Assembly: GCF_009729015.1 (NCBI RefSeq) | Contig: NZ_CP045482.1 | Location: 1,298,001-1,362,000 of the forward strand | Direction of reading: 5' to 3' | DNA: 64,000 bases | DNA from: Acidianus ambivalens | GTDB lineage: Archaea > Thermoproteota > Thermoprotei_A > Sulfolobales > Sulfolobaceae | In this document: positions 19,094-27,171 of the stretch, piece after piece | How the letters are laid out: each line of letters begins with the position of its first letter | Position numbering within the stretch: position 1 is the stretch's first letter | Translations under genes and position numbers: made by a program | The notes under the pieces: model-generated | What the model was told of the DNA's origin: nothing | Database searches by the model: none | Seen by the model: the letters and a program-made list of their open reading frames with translations, nothing else

Positions 19094-20140
19094 TTATGCG
19101 AAAAATGCCAAGACTTGCCATTCTGTAAAGAAGAAAGTAAGAAAGAAGGAAATAGCTATATAAATGACCGTAAATGCTTTTCTCTTAAATATTATGTCGG
19201 CATATCCAAGCAAGGAAGGAAATGCGGGCAGTAATAAACGTGGTAAGGATATTGAAGGCCAGCCGTGAATAAAAAAGAGAGGTAATATTATACTTAATGA
19301 ATAGAGAGTTAGAAACATGTTCTTAGATTTCTTGTAAAAGAGTATAGTTCCTATAATATAGAAGGCTAGAAATGCGTAATTCCTCAGTAGATAAATTAAG
19401 GGAGATAAATGAAAACATGGAGCAAAGAAGGTATTAATAAAATAATCATAACAATTTAATATCCATTCTGCTTGGCACCACGGTGTAGTAAAGTAAGCGT
19501 GCCAATACTTATTTTCGACTGAAAAGAACGTGAAAGGACTACCAGTAAAGATCCAGAATGCAATAAGAATTATCCCTCCTATAACTAGTGGAGGGATAAA
19601 GTACCAAATTTTCCTCCTATACTTTAAAAGAAACGAAGGTAGTGTATAAGCCAAATTATAGAAAGTAGCTATTGCACCTCCTAAAGAAAGGGCAGAAAGC
19701 CAACCTTCTAGATTAAGTGAAAGTACGAGAAAAGTTAATGCAACATCGTCTGAGTAAGGAATTGTTGAATACAGAACGAATACAGGGAAGGTTGATAGTA
19801 CTAATGAACCTTTAAACCCGTAGTACTTGTATACTAGTAACACAAAAATGTAACCAAAAATATTTGTGATTATAAAACTGGAAAGAAGATATGACCTTGT
19901 CAAGTATGTTAATCCTCTTATAAGGAACGGAAAAAGGGGAGAAAAGGCGTAAAGGAACTTGTTAATATATCCATATTGAGCAATCCATAAATAATCTATA
20001 GCGTCCCAATTAGTAGCCATTTTAAAAAAGAAGAGTTTCCCTGAAAAAATATAGAATGTTATAAAAACTATAATTTTTGCTAAAGTATACAATAAAAGAG
20101 GAAATAAAGTAGTATTATAATGTTTTCTTCTCATTATCAT
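19094..20140 (-). CDS. PIG-V-like mannosyltransferase
   Basis: This 348-aa GT-C family membrane enzyme has about ten TM segments. The luminal loop M-A-T-N-W-D-A-I-D-Y-L-W-I-A-Q-Y-G-Y, followed by F-S-P-L-F-P-F-L-I-R, is the hallmark of the PIG-V/GPI mannosyltransferase II group, with the catalytic Asp pair in the first outer loop. It likely adds a mannose or similar sugar from a polyprenyl-phosphate donor. It overlaps the upstream gene by 26 nt, so the two are translationally linked in the pilin operon. Confidence 0.75.
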   Translation of the reverse strand: MIMRRKHYNTTLFPLLLYTLAKIIVFITFYIFSGKLFFFKMATNWDAIDYLWIAQYGYINKFLYAFSPLFPFLIRGLTYLTRSYLLSSFIITNIFGYIFVLLVYKYYGFKGSLVLSTFPVFVLYSTIPYSDDVALTFLVLSLNLEGWLSALSLGGAIATFYNLAYTLPSFLLKYRRKIWYFIPPLVIGGIILIAFWIFTGSPFTFFSVENKYWHAYFTTPWCQAEWILNCYDYFINTFFAPCFHLSPLIYLLRNYAFLAFYIIGTILFYKKSKNMFLTLYSLSIILPLFFIHGWPSISLPRLLLPAFPSLLGYADIIFKRKAFTVIYIAISFFLTFFFTEWQVLAFFA

Positions 20141-20857
20141 TCATCCTCATTTTAGGCCTAAGAAGCAATATTAGTATAATAATGGAAAGTCCTAAAGATG
20201 TTATTCCAAGAAGAATATCATGAAACCTTTGTTCTCCTTGGGCAGCTTTAGAAAAGTTGTAAGTAAGTATAGTAGCTAGAGTATAACCTGGAAAATTAGG
20301 TAAGCTCTCGTTATTAATCAAATTTGTCTTCCATAATACATATGTTGCTTTCATTTCTATTTTTCCGCAGCAACATTTTATATCACATCCCTTTATAGGA
20401 ATTCCAGAAGCGTTATAATATAAGATAAAAATGTATTTTGAGCCTAGAGCATATGAAATATTATAATATACATAAAGTCCGTCTTTTGTGCCATTATATA
20501 TGAACGAAGAGGTATTATGACCTAATTTACATGGCGCAATATAGAAAAAACCTTCAGAACAAGTAATCTTTTGAAGAAAAGTTCCTGCCGGTAAATACGC
20601 AGTTATATTGGGTAATACCTCAGTCTGATTAATAATCATGGTATCGTTACAGAATACTTTTTCTACCTCTTCAATTTCTATAATTTTTTGAATACAATAA
20701 TGAGCCGAATAATATATTACGGTGATATTGAATACTTCAAATTTTCCTGCTTCTAGAGAAATGCTAGAATCAAACTGTTGGTGAGAGATAGTAGAATATA
20801 AAGAAAATAGAGAAAATAAAAACAATATTAAAAAAATATGTATACTTTTAATGTCAT
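20115..20857 (-). pseudogene. Cys-rich membrane-anchored surface protein with a T7 frameshift
   Basis: The open frame from a weak TTG at 20825 gives 236 aa: an extracytoplasmic beta-rich domain with about ten Cys and several N-x-S/T sites, then a C-terminal TM helix near residues 205-225 and a basic tail. A better start is the ATG at 20857-20855, only five nt past the pilin stop. From there the frame M-T-L-K-V-Y-I-F-F runs into a stop after a run of seven T (plus strand 20830-20836). One extra T would give a perfect signal peptide leading straight into the main frame. The frameshift may be real decay, a sequencing error or transcriptional slippage. The position suggests a pilus- or adhesion-related partner. 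Confidence 0.65.
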
Positions 20858-20862
20858 GGTGG

Positions 20863-21267
20863 TTATGACGCCGTAGCTGTTACTGTTACGGTTCCTCCAT
20901 CACTTAGTACTAAAGTGAAGGAATATTCCTGTCCAGGTACTGGAGTTATTCCTAAGCCGCTTATACTTAAACAGACAACATTTGTACCAGCAGTTAATGT
21001 CTTAGATGCAGACACGCTATTTGCTCCGTATTCAATTCCTATTATATTAACATTACCGGATGAAACAAGCGTAACCTTAAGAGTACTACCACTAATTGTA
21101 CCGTATCCAGCTTCTGATACTGTTGGTGTAGAAGTGAAGGCTCCTAGATATCCAAAGGCGAAGAATACTACAACGAGAGCTATTATTACTGAAGCAATTA
21201 CTAGAATTAGAGCTGTTATTGCTCCTGATAATCCTTTTTTGCTTTTCTTTGTCTTTTGAACTATCAT
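20863..21267 (-). CDS. Archaeal type IV pilin (Aap-like)
   Basis: This 134-aa protein has a class III signal peptide: a Lys-rich N-terminus ending K-K-G, then L-S-G-A-I-T-A-L-I-L-V-I-A-S-V-I-I-A-L-V-V, the hydrophobic helix typical of Sulfolobales Aap adhesive pilins and flagellins. PibD-type peptidase would cut after the Gly at about residue 13. The mature part is a small Ser/Thr/Gly-rich beta domain. It heads a minus-strand group with a membrane-anchored Cys-rich protein and two glycosyltransferases, which suggests a glycosylated pilus. A likely TATA box (GTTAAATAG) is about 60 nt upstream. Confidence 0.85.
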   Translation of the reverse strand: MIVQKTKKSKKGLSGAITALILVIASVIIALVVVFFAFGYLGAFTSTPTVSEAGYGTISGSTLKVTLVSSGNVNIIGIEYGANSVSASKTLTAGTNVVCLSISGLGITPVPGQEYSFTLVLSDGGTVTVTATAS

Positions 21268-21433
21268 GATTATCTAAAGAAACTTTGGTTATTGAATAAT
21301 AGAGAGACTATACTGAAACTATTTAACCCTGGCGTAGTACACTATTTTATCCTTGTTCTTTCTTTTTTATTAAAGAAATATTATGTTAGCTACTAATGTA
21401 AATTTAGTTCTATTCTCAGACTTTATAGAAAGA

Positions 21434-21443
21434 CTTATATAGA
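21434..21443 (+). promoter_or_regulatory. TATA box of the second pilin gene
   Basis: CTTATATAG lies about 26-30 nt before the ATG at 21465, consistent with a leaderless or near-leaderless transcript. Confidence 0.5.
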
Positions 21444-21464
21444 AAATTTACCTACTTCATTTTA

Positions 21465-21842
21465 ATGAAAGGAATGTGGAGTTCTTTTACAACACTTATT
21501 ATCTTGGTCGCAACTGTATTTGCTTCACTAGTTGTAGTATTTTATGCTTATTCAATGTTAGGAGCACAGAATCAGAGCATAATAGTTACTCAAGCTTCTC
21601 CGGGAATAATCAAAGACGGTCAACTTTACGTTTCCCTCCAAACTAATTCGCAAATAAAAATAGTTAAACATCAAGTAGAAGGTTACTGTGAAGCTGAAAA
21701 TGTTTGCTTAAAGCCTGGATTAAATAACGTTTCTTTAAATCTTCCTTCAGGATTTTCTCCCTTAAAGTGCGAAGTATATTCCTTTACTTTGGTTTTATGC
21801 AACGGGAAGTCCGTTATTGTTAATGCTAAATATTATTGCTAA
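21465..21842 (+). CDS. Pilin-like protein (AapA type)
   Basis: This 125-aa protein has a minimal class III signal (M-K-G, then M-W-S-S-F-T-T-L-I-I-L-V-A-T-V-F-A-S-L-V-V-V-F-Y-A-Y). Its beta domain follows the same plan as the divergent pilin at 20863: T-x-A-x-x-G-x-I...L-x-V-x-L...G-L/T-N-x-V-x-L-x-L...Y-S-F-T-L-V-L. Unlike that one it has several Cys, possibly forming disulfides. The two divergent genes probably encode different subunits of one pilus. Confidence 0.8.
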   Translation: MKGMWSSFTTLIILVATVFASLVVVFYAYSMLGAQNQSIIVTQASPGIIKDGQLYVSLQTNSQIKIVKHQVEGYCEAENVCLKPGLNNVSLNLPSGFSPLKCEVYSFTLVLCNGKSVIVNAKYYC

Positions 21843-21856
21843 TAGGGGTTTGGGCT

Positions 21857-23146
21857 TCATCGAATTTTCATGAAATTGTATCTAATTCTCAGCCCTTGGG
21901 CTTCATCAGAGTCACGGGGAAACCCGTTACCCCTCCGCCCCTTTAGCGGGATAACCCCAACCCACACCCGCGGTATTTCACGGATGTGGGGAAACCCGCA
22001 CATCTTGAGGTAAATATTTAATGACGCGTTTAATTGTCTATCTAGAGTGAACCCACACCTCTCGCAATGAAAAGTCCTGCCAACCTTTCGGGAAACCCAT
22101 CCACATCTGGGGCAGGACTTGGAAGTGAGGTGTGGGTTAACCTCCTTCAAGAAGGAACCGTAAAGAGGAGCCTTATACTTTAGCACACGGTGAATCGACC
22201 TCCACACAGTCCGTGAAATCTTTTTAGAAAGGGAGTCGTTAGCATCCCTAAACATCTCTTGCTTATTCAGTTTTTCAACAACAAACAACGTGAGAGGATA
22301 CATCTCCAGCAAACTGTTAACGAACTTGTGAACATAATCCAGCACACGGTTCCTCTCACGGTGGGAATATTTTCTCATCAATTCCTTCCCCTTCCTACCG
22401 TGCTTTGAAGCAAAAGACTGTATTTTACTCCTCTTTAATTTCATACCCTATTTTAGACTGTAAAGCTCCTTGATGGAAAACGTGACGAACTTCTCTCCAT
22501 CGTATGCGTCTAGAGTATAGAGGTTACTATCAATAGAGAGAAAGTCAAGGGGAGTAAACCAAGGTAACTTGTAACGAAATGGCAGGTACACTTTATCCTC
22601 CTTTATCACGGGCTCACCTAGTTCTAGCCCCTTAACCCGTTTAGAGAACCAAGTGTGAGACCAAGAGAAGGTAATATACTCGTAAGGTCTTACTGTAATC
22701 CTTACTCTCTCGCCATCAACCTTCCTAAGAGTTGACTTAATCCTAACGTAAACCTTCTTCAATCTAGGTTTACTCAATGACGCTTGTCCCTTCTCGACTC
22801 TCCTCCTCCAACTTTCCAGTATTGAGTAAGCGTCATTAATTGCCTTATCAACATAGTGTGAAGCTAAGTTGTTGATATTCTCTAACTCATCCCTTAGCGT
22901 ATTGTATACTTGCTTTTTCTTAGGCAAGGTTATTTTAACCTTCGTAAATACTTTCTTACCTTTCTTCGCTTCTTTTCTCTCTACCTTCACCTTCTCCCAT
23001 AACCAGTCTAAAGCTTTTTGCAGTAGTGTCTTGTAGTTCTCTAATAATATTTTCGTCTCCTCCTTCTTATCATTCTCCAAGGAGTAAGTTAGGTAAATGT
23101 ACTCCTCCTCTGGTTGGAGTGATTTAATTCTTAAGTTCTTCGACAC
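21857..23146 (-). pseudogene. tnpB: TnpB of the IS607 element, interrupted by one TAG
   Basis: Two open stretches (22448-23146 and 21857-22444) are in the same frame and separated only by a TAG at 22450-22448 and one Gly codon. Together they give about 429 residues, a normal TnpB length. The N-terminal part holds the helical OrfB domain and the RuvC-I strand (S-I-D-S-N-L-Y-T-L). The second part has V-E-K-L-N-K-Q-E-M-F (catalytic Glu region) and a zinc ribbon C-P-R-C...C-E-R-C followed by D-R-Q-L-N-A-S-L-N with the last Asp. Apart from the stop the reading frame looks intact, so inactivation is recent or the stop is read through. Confidence 0.85.
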
Positions 23147-23708
23147 ACTTTTCCACCTTTTCGTATTTTTGACTCCTCATTCCGTAGAGTTTTCCGCTAA
23201 ATGATACAAGTATGGAGACCAAATCCTCTATCAACTCTTGTTCTGGTGTTTTGTCCTCATTGTTTAATACCACGAGTTCACAATTATGTGCTTTACAGAC
23301 CTCTTCAAGGATTTCAAAACCAAACCTAACTAGTCTGTCTGGGTAAGCTATGACTACTTTCGACACCTCGTTGTTTAGTATCATTCTTAACAACTTGAGG
23401 AATCCTTTTCTCTTCATGTTTAACCCAGAACCTACGTCAGTTATTACTTGGTCGTAATCTTTGACGTTCTCCTCTAGGTATTTTACTTGGTTTATTAAGT
23501 CGTCTTTTTGTGCGTTTGATGACACTCTCGCGTAAAGTATCACTTTCCTCTTTCTAACAATACCCATCAGTTTTTCTACATCCTCTTCCCTAAACCTCCA
23601 CTTTCCACTCTGTAGTATTACTGGTTTGATGTATCCTTTCTTTACGTAGCTCTGTAAAGTGCGGTATGATATTCCTAAGCGTTGGCAGACTTCTTTAGGT
23701 TTTAGCAT
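23124..23708 (-). CDS. tnpA: IS607-family serine recombinase TnpA
   Basis: This protein has an N-terminal MerR-like helix-turn-helix (residues 1-50: L-K-P-K-E-V-C-Q-R-L-G-I-S-Y-R-T-L-Q) and a serine-resolvase catalytic domain. The domain starts with I-L-Y-A-R-V-S-S, where the second Ser is the likely nucleophile, and continues with Q-V-K-Y-L, D-V-G-S-G-L-N-M-K-R-K-G and the Y-P-D-R-L-V-R-F-G motif. It transposes by site-specific recombination with little target preference. The ATG at 23708 was preferred to the TTG at 23729 because a TATA-like TTTATATAC lies about 25 nt upstream of that ATG. Confidence 0.92.
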   Translation of the reverse strand: MLKPKEVCQRLGISYRTLQSYVKKGYIKPVILQSGKWRFREEDVEKLMGIVRKRKVILYARVSSNAQKDDLINQVKYLEENVKDYDQVITDVGSGLNMKRKGFLKLLRMILNNEVSKVVIAYPDRLVRFGFEILEEVCKAHNCELVVLNNEDKTPEQELIEDLVSILVSFSGKLYGMRSQKYEKVEKCVEELKN

Positions 23709-23761
23709 TGTAATTAGTTTTACATACAAAGTATATAAACTTCACGGTTTATTGGAAACTG

Positions 23762-24109
23762 TTGGCAACGGCAGTCTTAGATAAACTTCTTGAGAATCTT
23801 AAGGATTATACTAGCAAATTGGATGAGGCTAACAACGTAGATTTAGATAACTGGTTTTACTTATATGCAGTGCTTCATCTACTTCAAGTCCAAGCTCAGT
23901 CGTTTATTAACTTAGTTCAAACTCTCTTGTCTAACATGGGAATATCGAGCCAAGGATATAGAGATTCTATAAGAAAGCTCTTTGAGAAAAACTTGATAAC
24001 TGTTGAGGAAAGGGATTTTCTAATTTCCGTTGTTGGATTTAGGATTATTATTGTTCACGAATACGCTACTGTTAATCCTATTTTCGTAAAGAAGATCATG
24101 GAAAACTAG
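23762..24109 (+). CDS. HepT-like HEPN toxin-family protein, antitoxin missing
   Basis: This 115-aa all-helical protein has the C-terminal block V-V-G-F-R-I-I-I-V-H-E-Y-A, a match to the R-x4-H-x-Y active-site motif of HepT/DUF86 HEPN RNases (usual form R-N-x-x-V-H-x-Y). HepT normally pairs with a MntA-type nucleotidyltransferase. No such gene adjoins this one: an IS607 element lies directly upstream and pcm downstream on the other strand. The start is a TTG, so the N-terminus and promoter may have been altered by the insertion. Confidence 0.7.
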   Translation: MATAVLDKLLENLKDYTSKLDEANNVDLDNWFYLYAVLHLLQVQAQSFINLVQTLLSNMGISSQGYRDSIRKLFEKNLITVEERDFLISVVGFRIIIVHEYATVNPIFVKKIMEN

Positions 24110-24166
24110 GAGAATACTCGAGATTGCTTACAATTTAAGAGAAAGAGCCAAAAATTTCTGGGATTG

Positions 24167-24865
24167 TTAAACTTTCTTTTCCAACCTACTTAGTATCGAC
24201 TTCACTTGCCTTTCTAACCTACTGAGCCTGCTCTCAACGTCGTCCTCGTAATCGTCATAAAAGCCAAAAAGCCCTCTAATTCTTGAAAATAGAACTTCTC
24301 CAAGATTTTCGAGTGCAGGAGTGTAACCTTTCTTAACTACCTTGTAAAGTTTTTGTACCTTCCCTACACCTATAGGCAAAATCATTATTCCCCCTTCTCT
24401 AAGCTGTTCGTAAGGTTTGCACAAGAGAGTAGGTGCAGAGGCCCAGGCTATCACTCTATCAAAGGGCTTCTCTTCTTCATATCCTAATGTTCCGTCTCCT
24501 AGCACTAGCTTCACGTTTTGGTACTCGGAAAGTAATCTAGAAGAGTATTTATACATTTCCTCGTTAATTTCTATACTAACAACCTTATCAACAATTTCCG
24601 CAATTAATGCAGTATAATAACCTATTCCTGTTCCTATTTCTAGAACCTTTTGGCCTTTGTGCAAGTCCAATTCGTCAAGCATATAAATTCCTAAACTTAA
24701 CGCAGTAGTGTTTATTCCGGGCAGAATAGGTAAAGCTTCGTCGACATGAGTATAGGCATAATTCCTCAGGTTCTCTGGGAGAAACTTTGCTCTATCAATT
24801 CTCTTGAACGCTTCGGCTAACTCTGGGTTCTTGATCTTCCTAAGAATTTCCTCCTTTTCGGTCAT
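24167..24865 (-). CDS. pcm: Protein-L-isoaspartate O-methyltransferase
   Basis: This 232-aa SAM-dependent enzyme repairs isoaspartyl residues in aged proteins. It shows R-A-x-F-L-P near residue 27, the SAM motif V-L-E-I-G-T-G-I-G-Y-Y-T-A near 77-88, V-S-I-E-I-N-E, L-G-D-G-T-x-G-Y and the PCMT closing motif L-R-E-G-G-I-M-I-L-P-I-G. The C-terminus carries an extra coiled-coil tail (R-L-S-R-L-E-R-Q-V-K-S-I-L-S-R-L-E), also seen in Sulfolobus homologues. It is divergent from the GH15 gene. Confidence 0.93.
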   Translation of the reverse strand: MTEKEEILRKIKNPELAEAFKRIDRAKFLPENLRNYAYTHVDEALPILPGINTTALSLGIYMLDELDLHKGQKVLEIGTGIGYYTALIAEIVDKVVSIEINEEMYKYSSRLLSEYQNVKLVLGDGTLGYEEEKPFDRVIAWASAPTLLCKPYEQLREGGIMILPIGVGKVQKLYKVVKKGYTPALENLGEVLFSRIRGLFGFYDDYEDDVESRLSRLERQVKSILSRLEKKV

Positions 24866-24942
24866 AAGTATAATAAGATTTAATGAAAATAAAGGTTAGC
24901 CTTTCATGAAGGTATTAAATAAATTTGGCATTACTTTTAAAC

Positions 24943-26661
24943 ATGCAATTAGGTTTTATTTCGAACCAAAGAACTTCAGCTATTATACAAGGTACTTCAA
25001 TAGTATGGTTTCCAGTACCAAAATTTGATTCTCCATCTATCTTTACTAAATTACTAGATGAAGATGGAGGAGAATTCTCAATACTCCTTCCCGAGAAAAT
25101 CGAGAGCATTAAACAATATTATGAACACCCACTAGTTTTGACTACTGGAGTAAAAACAGAAAGAGGAGGTTCACTAAAGGTCACCGATTTACTACCTCTC
25201 GGCGAGACAGTAATAATAAGGAAAGTGGAAAGTGATGTGCCATTTACAGTAGTTTTCAAGCCGGCTTTTAAGTACGCACTTTATAGACCAATAATATTAA
25301 GGGATAGGTTCGTGAACTCTAAGGGAAGAGATTGCGTAGGTTTCTTGTATAAATGGGACGGAAAAGTTAGGAGAGAAGGTTCTTTTACCTGGAGGTTTTC
25401 TGAAGGAAAAGGATTCTTAGTAGCTAATTACGCAACTGACAAAGAGCACGGCGTATTCAGCGAAAGAGGGAAAGCTTTACAAATGGACTTTGAGAAACCT
25501 TTTGAAAAAACTATAAAATATTGGGAAAGCTTTGACGTAAAGTCTAAGGTATACGAAGACCTCTATAGATCTTCAGTCTACGTTCTTCTTGGATCCATTT
25601 ATTCTCCATCTGGGGCATCAATCGCTGCACCAACAACATCTTTGCCGGAAGTCGTAGGAGGTTCAAGGAACTGGGATTACAGATTTGCTTGGGTCAGAGA
25701 TTCTTCAATCACGGCAGAAGCGTTAATAAACGCTGGATTTATAATAGAGGCTAGGAGGATACTTAACTTTCTACTCTCGTTAGTTAATTTTACTTCTAAG
25801 CCATTCTATTATCCCCTATACACCGTTGAAGGCACAATTCCCCCTCCAGAAGTTAAGCTAAGGTGGCTTTCAGGATATAAGAATTCCAAGCCCGTAAGAA
25901 TAGGCAATGCGGCATCAAAACAAATACAGCTTGACGTTGAAGGCTTCTTCATGAATGCACTTTACAAGTACTTTGAAAAGACCGGCGACACTGTCCTCAT
26001 TAAAGATGTTTTTGATAAAGTTGAGCACATTGCGGATTGGATTTCAGAAAATTGGCTAATGAAGGACTCAGGGATTTGGGAAGATAGAGGAGAGCCCAAG
26101 CATTACACTCACTCAAAGATAATGATGTGGGTTGCTCTAGATAGGGCTGGAAAGCTCGCAGAGTATATAGGCAAAGAAGATAGGTGGAAGGAAAGTAAAG
26201 AGAAAATCAGAAAATGGGTTTTAGAAAATTGCGTTTCCAACGGTTACCTTACAAGGCTTGCCGGCAGTGAGGATGTGGACTCAGCTTTACTCTCAGCACC
26301 TCTCTACGGATTTATAGATGTAAAAGACGAACTATTCCTTAACACTCTAAAGGTCATTGAGAAGGAACTCAAGGTCGGTAATTTCGTAAAAAGGTACAAG
26401 ACTGACTTTATGGGAGAAGCTAAGCATCCCTTCTTGCTAACCAGCATTTGGCTAGCTAGAGTTTACGTAAGGTTAGGAAGAGAAAATGAGGCTGAGGACT
26501 TAACTAAAGAGCTAGATAAAATTGCTGGAAGTCTTCATTTAGTAGGAGAACACTTAGACGTGGAAAAGAAGGAATTCACAGGCAATTTCCCGCAAGTATT
26601 TGTACACGCAGAAATAGTAAACTTAGTTAAAGAGATTGAAGGACTTCATTCAAAATCTTAG
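24943..26661 (+). CDS. GH15-family glucohydrolase (glucoamylase/trehalase)
   Basis: This cytoplasmic protein of about 572 aa has an N-terminal beta-sandwich and a C-terminal (alpha/alpha)6 barrel. Diagnostic segments are G-G-S-R-N-W-D-Y-R-F-A-W-V-R-D-S-S, W-E-D-R-G-E-P-K-H-Y-T-H-S-K-I-M-M-W-V-A-L-D-R (catalytic Glu block) and L-L-T-S-I-W-L-A-R-V-Y near the C-terminus with its second Glu region. Sulfolobales GH15 proteins include trehalases and glucoamylases; which one this is cannot be told. The ATG at 24943 was chosen over a TTG at 24925 because a TATA-like TATTAAATAA lies about 25-30 nt before it. Confidence 0.85.
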   Translation: MQLGFISNQRTSAIIQGTSIVWFPVPKFDSPSIFTKLLDEDGGEFSILLPEKIESIKQYYEHPLVLTTGVKTERGGSLKVTDLLPLGETVIIRKVESDVPFTVVFKPAFKYALYRPIILRDRFVNSKGRDCVGFLYKWDGKVRREGSFTWRFSEGKGFLVANYATDKEHGVFSERGKALQMDFEKPFEKTIKYWESFDVKSKVYEDLYRSSVYVLLGSIYSPSGASIAAPTTSLPEVVGGSRNWDYRFAWVRDSSITAEALINAGFIIEARRILNFLLSLVNFTSKPFYYPLYTVEGTIPPPEVKLRWLSGYKNSKPVRIGNAASKQIQLDVEGFFMNALYKYFEKTGDTVLIKDVFDKVEHIADWISENWLMKDSGIWEDRGEPKHYTHSKIMMWVALDRAGKLAEYIGKEDRWKESKEKIRKWVLENCVSNGYLTRLAGSEDVDSALLSAPLYGFIDVKDELFLNTLKVIEKELKVGNFVKRYKTDFMGEAKHPFLLTSIWLARVYVRLGRENEAEDLTKELDKIAGSLHLVGEHLDVEKKEFTGNFPQVFVHAEIVNLVKEIEGLHSKS

Positions 26662-27118
26662 ACCTTAATCCTTCCCTATTTTCTTCAGTCAAAACGTAAA
26701 TTTTACCGTTAATTTTCATACTTCTATGTACTACTGCAATGAGCGGTTTATTCAAACTAAAAGCGTAGTTTATAAAATCTTTAAGAGATGGGATTGACAT
26801 TTCCATTGGCCCTATTTCATCAATAGCTATTAAGTTAGCTGAAGGTAAAGCACTCTTAACTTCATCAATTATTTCTCCTGCTTCGCTTTGAACAGCATAT
26901 TTCCCAACTTTTATTTTACCTTCTCCAACCTTAGCTAGCCATTTCTCTTTTCCAGAGGATATGCTTACTATCTTAAATCCGATCCTTTTTCCTCCTTCCC
27001 TCACTTCCGGACAATAAAAACCGACTACTTTATAACCTCTCTTCTTCACCTCTTCCACAACGTACATTAAAAGTGTAGTCTTTCCAACTCCAGGTCTTCC
27101 GGTTATGAAAATTCTCAT
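26627..27118 (-). CDS. THEP1-type nucleoside-triphosphatase
   Basis: This 163-aa P-loop NTPase of the THEP1/NTPase_1 family has Walker A G-R-P-G-V-G-K-T at residues 7-14. The Walker B-like L-I-A-I-D-E-I-G-P-M-E is near 97-107, and V-V-H-R-S follows near 127. Family members hydrolyse ATP, GTP and other NTPs at high temperature; the biological role is unclear. It converges on the GH15 gene with a 35-nt 3' overlap. Confidence 0.88.
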   Translation of the reverse strand: MRIFITGRPGVGKTTLLMYVVEEVKKRGYKVVGFYCPEVREGGKRIGFKIVSISSGKEKWLAKVGEGKIKVGKYAVQSEAGEIIDEVKSALPSANLIAIDEIGPMEMSIPSLKDFINYAFSLNKPLIAVVHRSMKINGKIYVLTEENREGLRSKILNEVLQSL

Positions 27119-27171
27119 GTCCTTTAAATTAAAGGAATAAAGTTTAAGATTATTTCCTTCGAGTATTTTAT

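Larger units (their letters stand above)
21849..23740 (-). mobile_element. IS607-type element (tnpA + interrupted tnpB)
   Basis: A serine-recombinase tnpA overlaps a tnpB by 23 nt, the standard IS607 arrangement. Exact ends cannot be fixed because IS607 elements lack terminal inverted repeats. The outer limits are the pilin stop (21842) and the HepT-like gene start (23762). The region past the tnpB end contains two copies of TGGGCTTCATC (21851-21861 and 21897-21907) and a GC-rich segment expected to encode the omega-RNA. Confidence 0.85.
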
